Assembly (NCBI GenBank): GCA_900321195.1
Contig: ONVG01000096.1
Location: 1 to 5,950 of the forward strand
From: an uncultured Eubacteriales bacterium
GTDB taxonomy: Bacteria > Bacillota > Clostridia > Oscillospirales > Acutalibacteraceae
Direction of reading: 5' to 3'
Length of the DNA stretch: 5,950 nucleotides
The translations under genes were made by a program, and so were the position numbers. The notes under the pieces were generated by a model. That model was not told where the DNA came from, ran no database searches, and was given only the letters and a program-made list of their open reading frames with translations. Below, one piece after another: positions 4,979 through 5,950 of the stretch (the stretch's first letter is position 1; every line of letters starts with the position of its first letter).

Positions 4979-5887
4979 TTAATATTTCTGTGAGAAAACG
5001 ATGTCGAAAGTTGTTGTGAAATTGATAGTTTGCTCCGTATAAATTGCTGTCAGGGTATAAACACCATTTGTGTATCTTTGTACATTTTTTATCACGATAC
5101 TCGGATATTTTCCAGGCTCGTCTTCATCTTCTGCACTATTGTTATATGAGAAATCATTATCATTGGCATTTTCCTGATGCCCGAAACTTTCCGCATCACC
5201 GCTTGTTGAATCATATTTATATGAAACAATGAAATTCGTTCCTGTAAGAGAGGCTTTTTCGGTATCGGTCATTTTAATTTCCGAACCGTCCGACATGATT
5301 TTGCAGATCGTAAGGTCTGTTGCCTTGACGTTCATGATACCGTTTTCATCGGTATCACCGTTTTTCCGGTGATAGTCTTCGATCCTGATACCTTTGACGG
5401 TTTTATTTTTCTTTGTTGTGTCGTCAATCGTGTAGAATTTATTGATCTTTGTATCTTCATGACTGAATTTATCGTAATATTCGACTCTGTCATAGTAATG
5501 CACTGTTGCTGTTTTGCCGGCAGGAATCGTTACTGTCATTTTTTCTGTTTCGGTTCTGTGAGGACCTTCATAGACCGTATCGTCATCACTATCGAGTTTC
5601 CATGTGTTTTCGACAAACTCATATCTTGAAACAGGGATCCTGGTGATCTCGTATGTACCGGGTTCAAGGCGGATCTTGCCGTCTTCGCCGATGTGATACA
5701 TACCCTTGTATTCGGGTTCTTTGGTAGCTTCCTCATACCAGTTATTATAATCATAATCGGGATCGCTGTGAGAGGTCAGTCCATCTGTCCATTTGCCGTT
5801 TTCGTCTACTGTGAGGGCTACTGAAATTTCTTTGCCGTTTGTTGCGGATGTTATACCCGAATGTAAAAACATTGAGCAAGCTTGCAA
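4979..5887 (-). CDS. SpaA/Cna-B-like surface protein fragment
   Basis: 302 residues of an extracellular-type beta-rich protein, likely the C-terminal part of a larger cell-surface or pilin-like polypeptide. Residues about 20-135 look like a prealbumin-type SpaA/Cna-B domain: EISVALTVDENGKW, then KIRLEPGTYEITRIP (71-85), and MTVTIPAGKTATVHYYDRV (117-135) as the closing strands. Residues about 185-302 resemble a second Ig-like domain (NVKATDLTICKIMSDG, then GVYTLTAIYTEQTINF). It is acidic, Tyr- and Thr-rich and has one internal Cys near the start and one at 195. The frame opens only at 5899, and the best start is a TTG at 5887 with no clear ribosome site. There is no signal peptide, and the C-terminus lacks LPxTG or a membrane anchor. 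I therefore think the 5' end was lost. Adjacent sequence (5888-5950) is open in a different frame. Confidence 0.6.
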   Translation of the reverse strand: MQACSMFLHSGITSATNGKEISVALTVDENGKWTDGLTSHSDPDYDYNNWYEEATKEPEYKGMYHIGEDGKIRLEPGTYEITRIPVSRYEFVENTWKLDSDDDTVYEGPHRTETEKMTVTIPAGKTATVHYYDRVEYYDKFSHEDTKINKFYTIDDTTKKNKTVKGIRIEDYHRKNGDTDENGIMNVKATDLTICKIMSDGSEIKMTDTEKASLTGTNFIVSYKYDSTSGDAESFGHQENANDNDFSYNNSAEDEDEPGKYPSIVIKNVQRYTNGVYTLTAIYTEQTINFTTTFDIVFSQKY

Positions 5888-5950
5888 TGGTATCGAATTT
5901 TATAAAAGCCTGATTATCTAACCTCAGATATAAAGGAAATTCTATCTGCT

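Overview
The window looks like chromosomal DNA from a spore-forming, AT-rich Firmicute of the class Clostridia, most likely a Ruminococcus-like gut anaerobe. This is inferred from three things: an almost canonical SpoVT sporulation regulator, remnants of BspA-type leucine-rich-repeat and SpaA/Cna-B-like surface proteins, and IS66 and IS982 transposase fragments. The genus is a guess from gene content.

Positions 1-3210 are an orderly minus-strand region. Reading in the direction of transcription (high to low coordinates), it holds spoVT with its own putative sigma-G promoter and terminator. Next is a two-gene unit: an FkbM-type methyltransferase with an extra N-terminal Rossmann-like domain, then a 55-residue protein ending at a clear terminator. 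Last is a polysaccharide/teichoic-acid type ABC-2 permease with a very good sigma-A promoter, running off the left edge. The permease and the methyltransferase suggest a neighbourhood concerned with cell-surface glycan synthesis or export. A long dispersed-type hairpin repeat lies in the methyltransferase leader.

Positions 3211-5950 are a genomic scrapyard of truncated genes. The C-terminus of a BspA-like protein is joined directly to the 5' quarter of an IS66 transposase gene, which also carries an amber codon. The IS66 outer end (GTAA) cuts into a plus-strand gene of unknown function, of which only the 3' part remains, followed by a large hairpin. Then come a frameshifted C-terminal remnant of an IS982-type transposase, an AT-rich stretch with no gene, and a 302-residue fragment of a SpaA/Cna-B-like surface protein without signal peptide, proper start or cell-wall anchor.

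I see no CRISPR array, tRNA, rRNA or recognisable new defence system. The points most worth checking are the nested break-points at 3355-3370 and 3824, the small conserved-looking protein downstream of the methyltransferase, the hairpin repeat, the sigma-G promoter of spoVT, and the abnormal 3' end of the permease gene.
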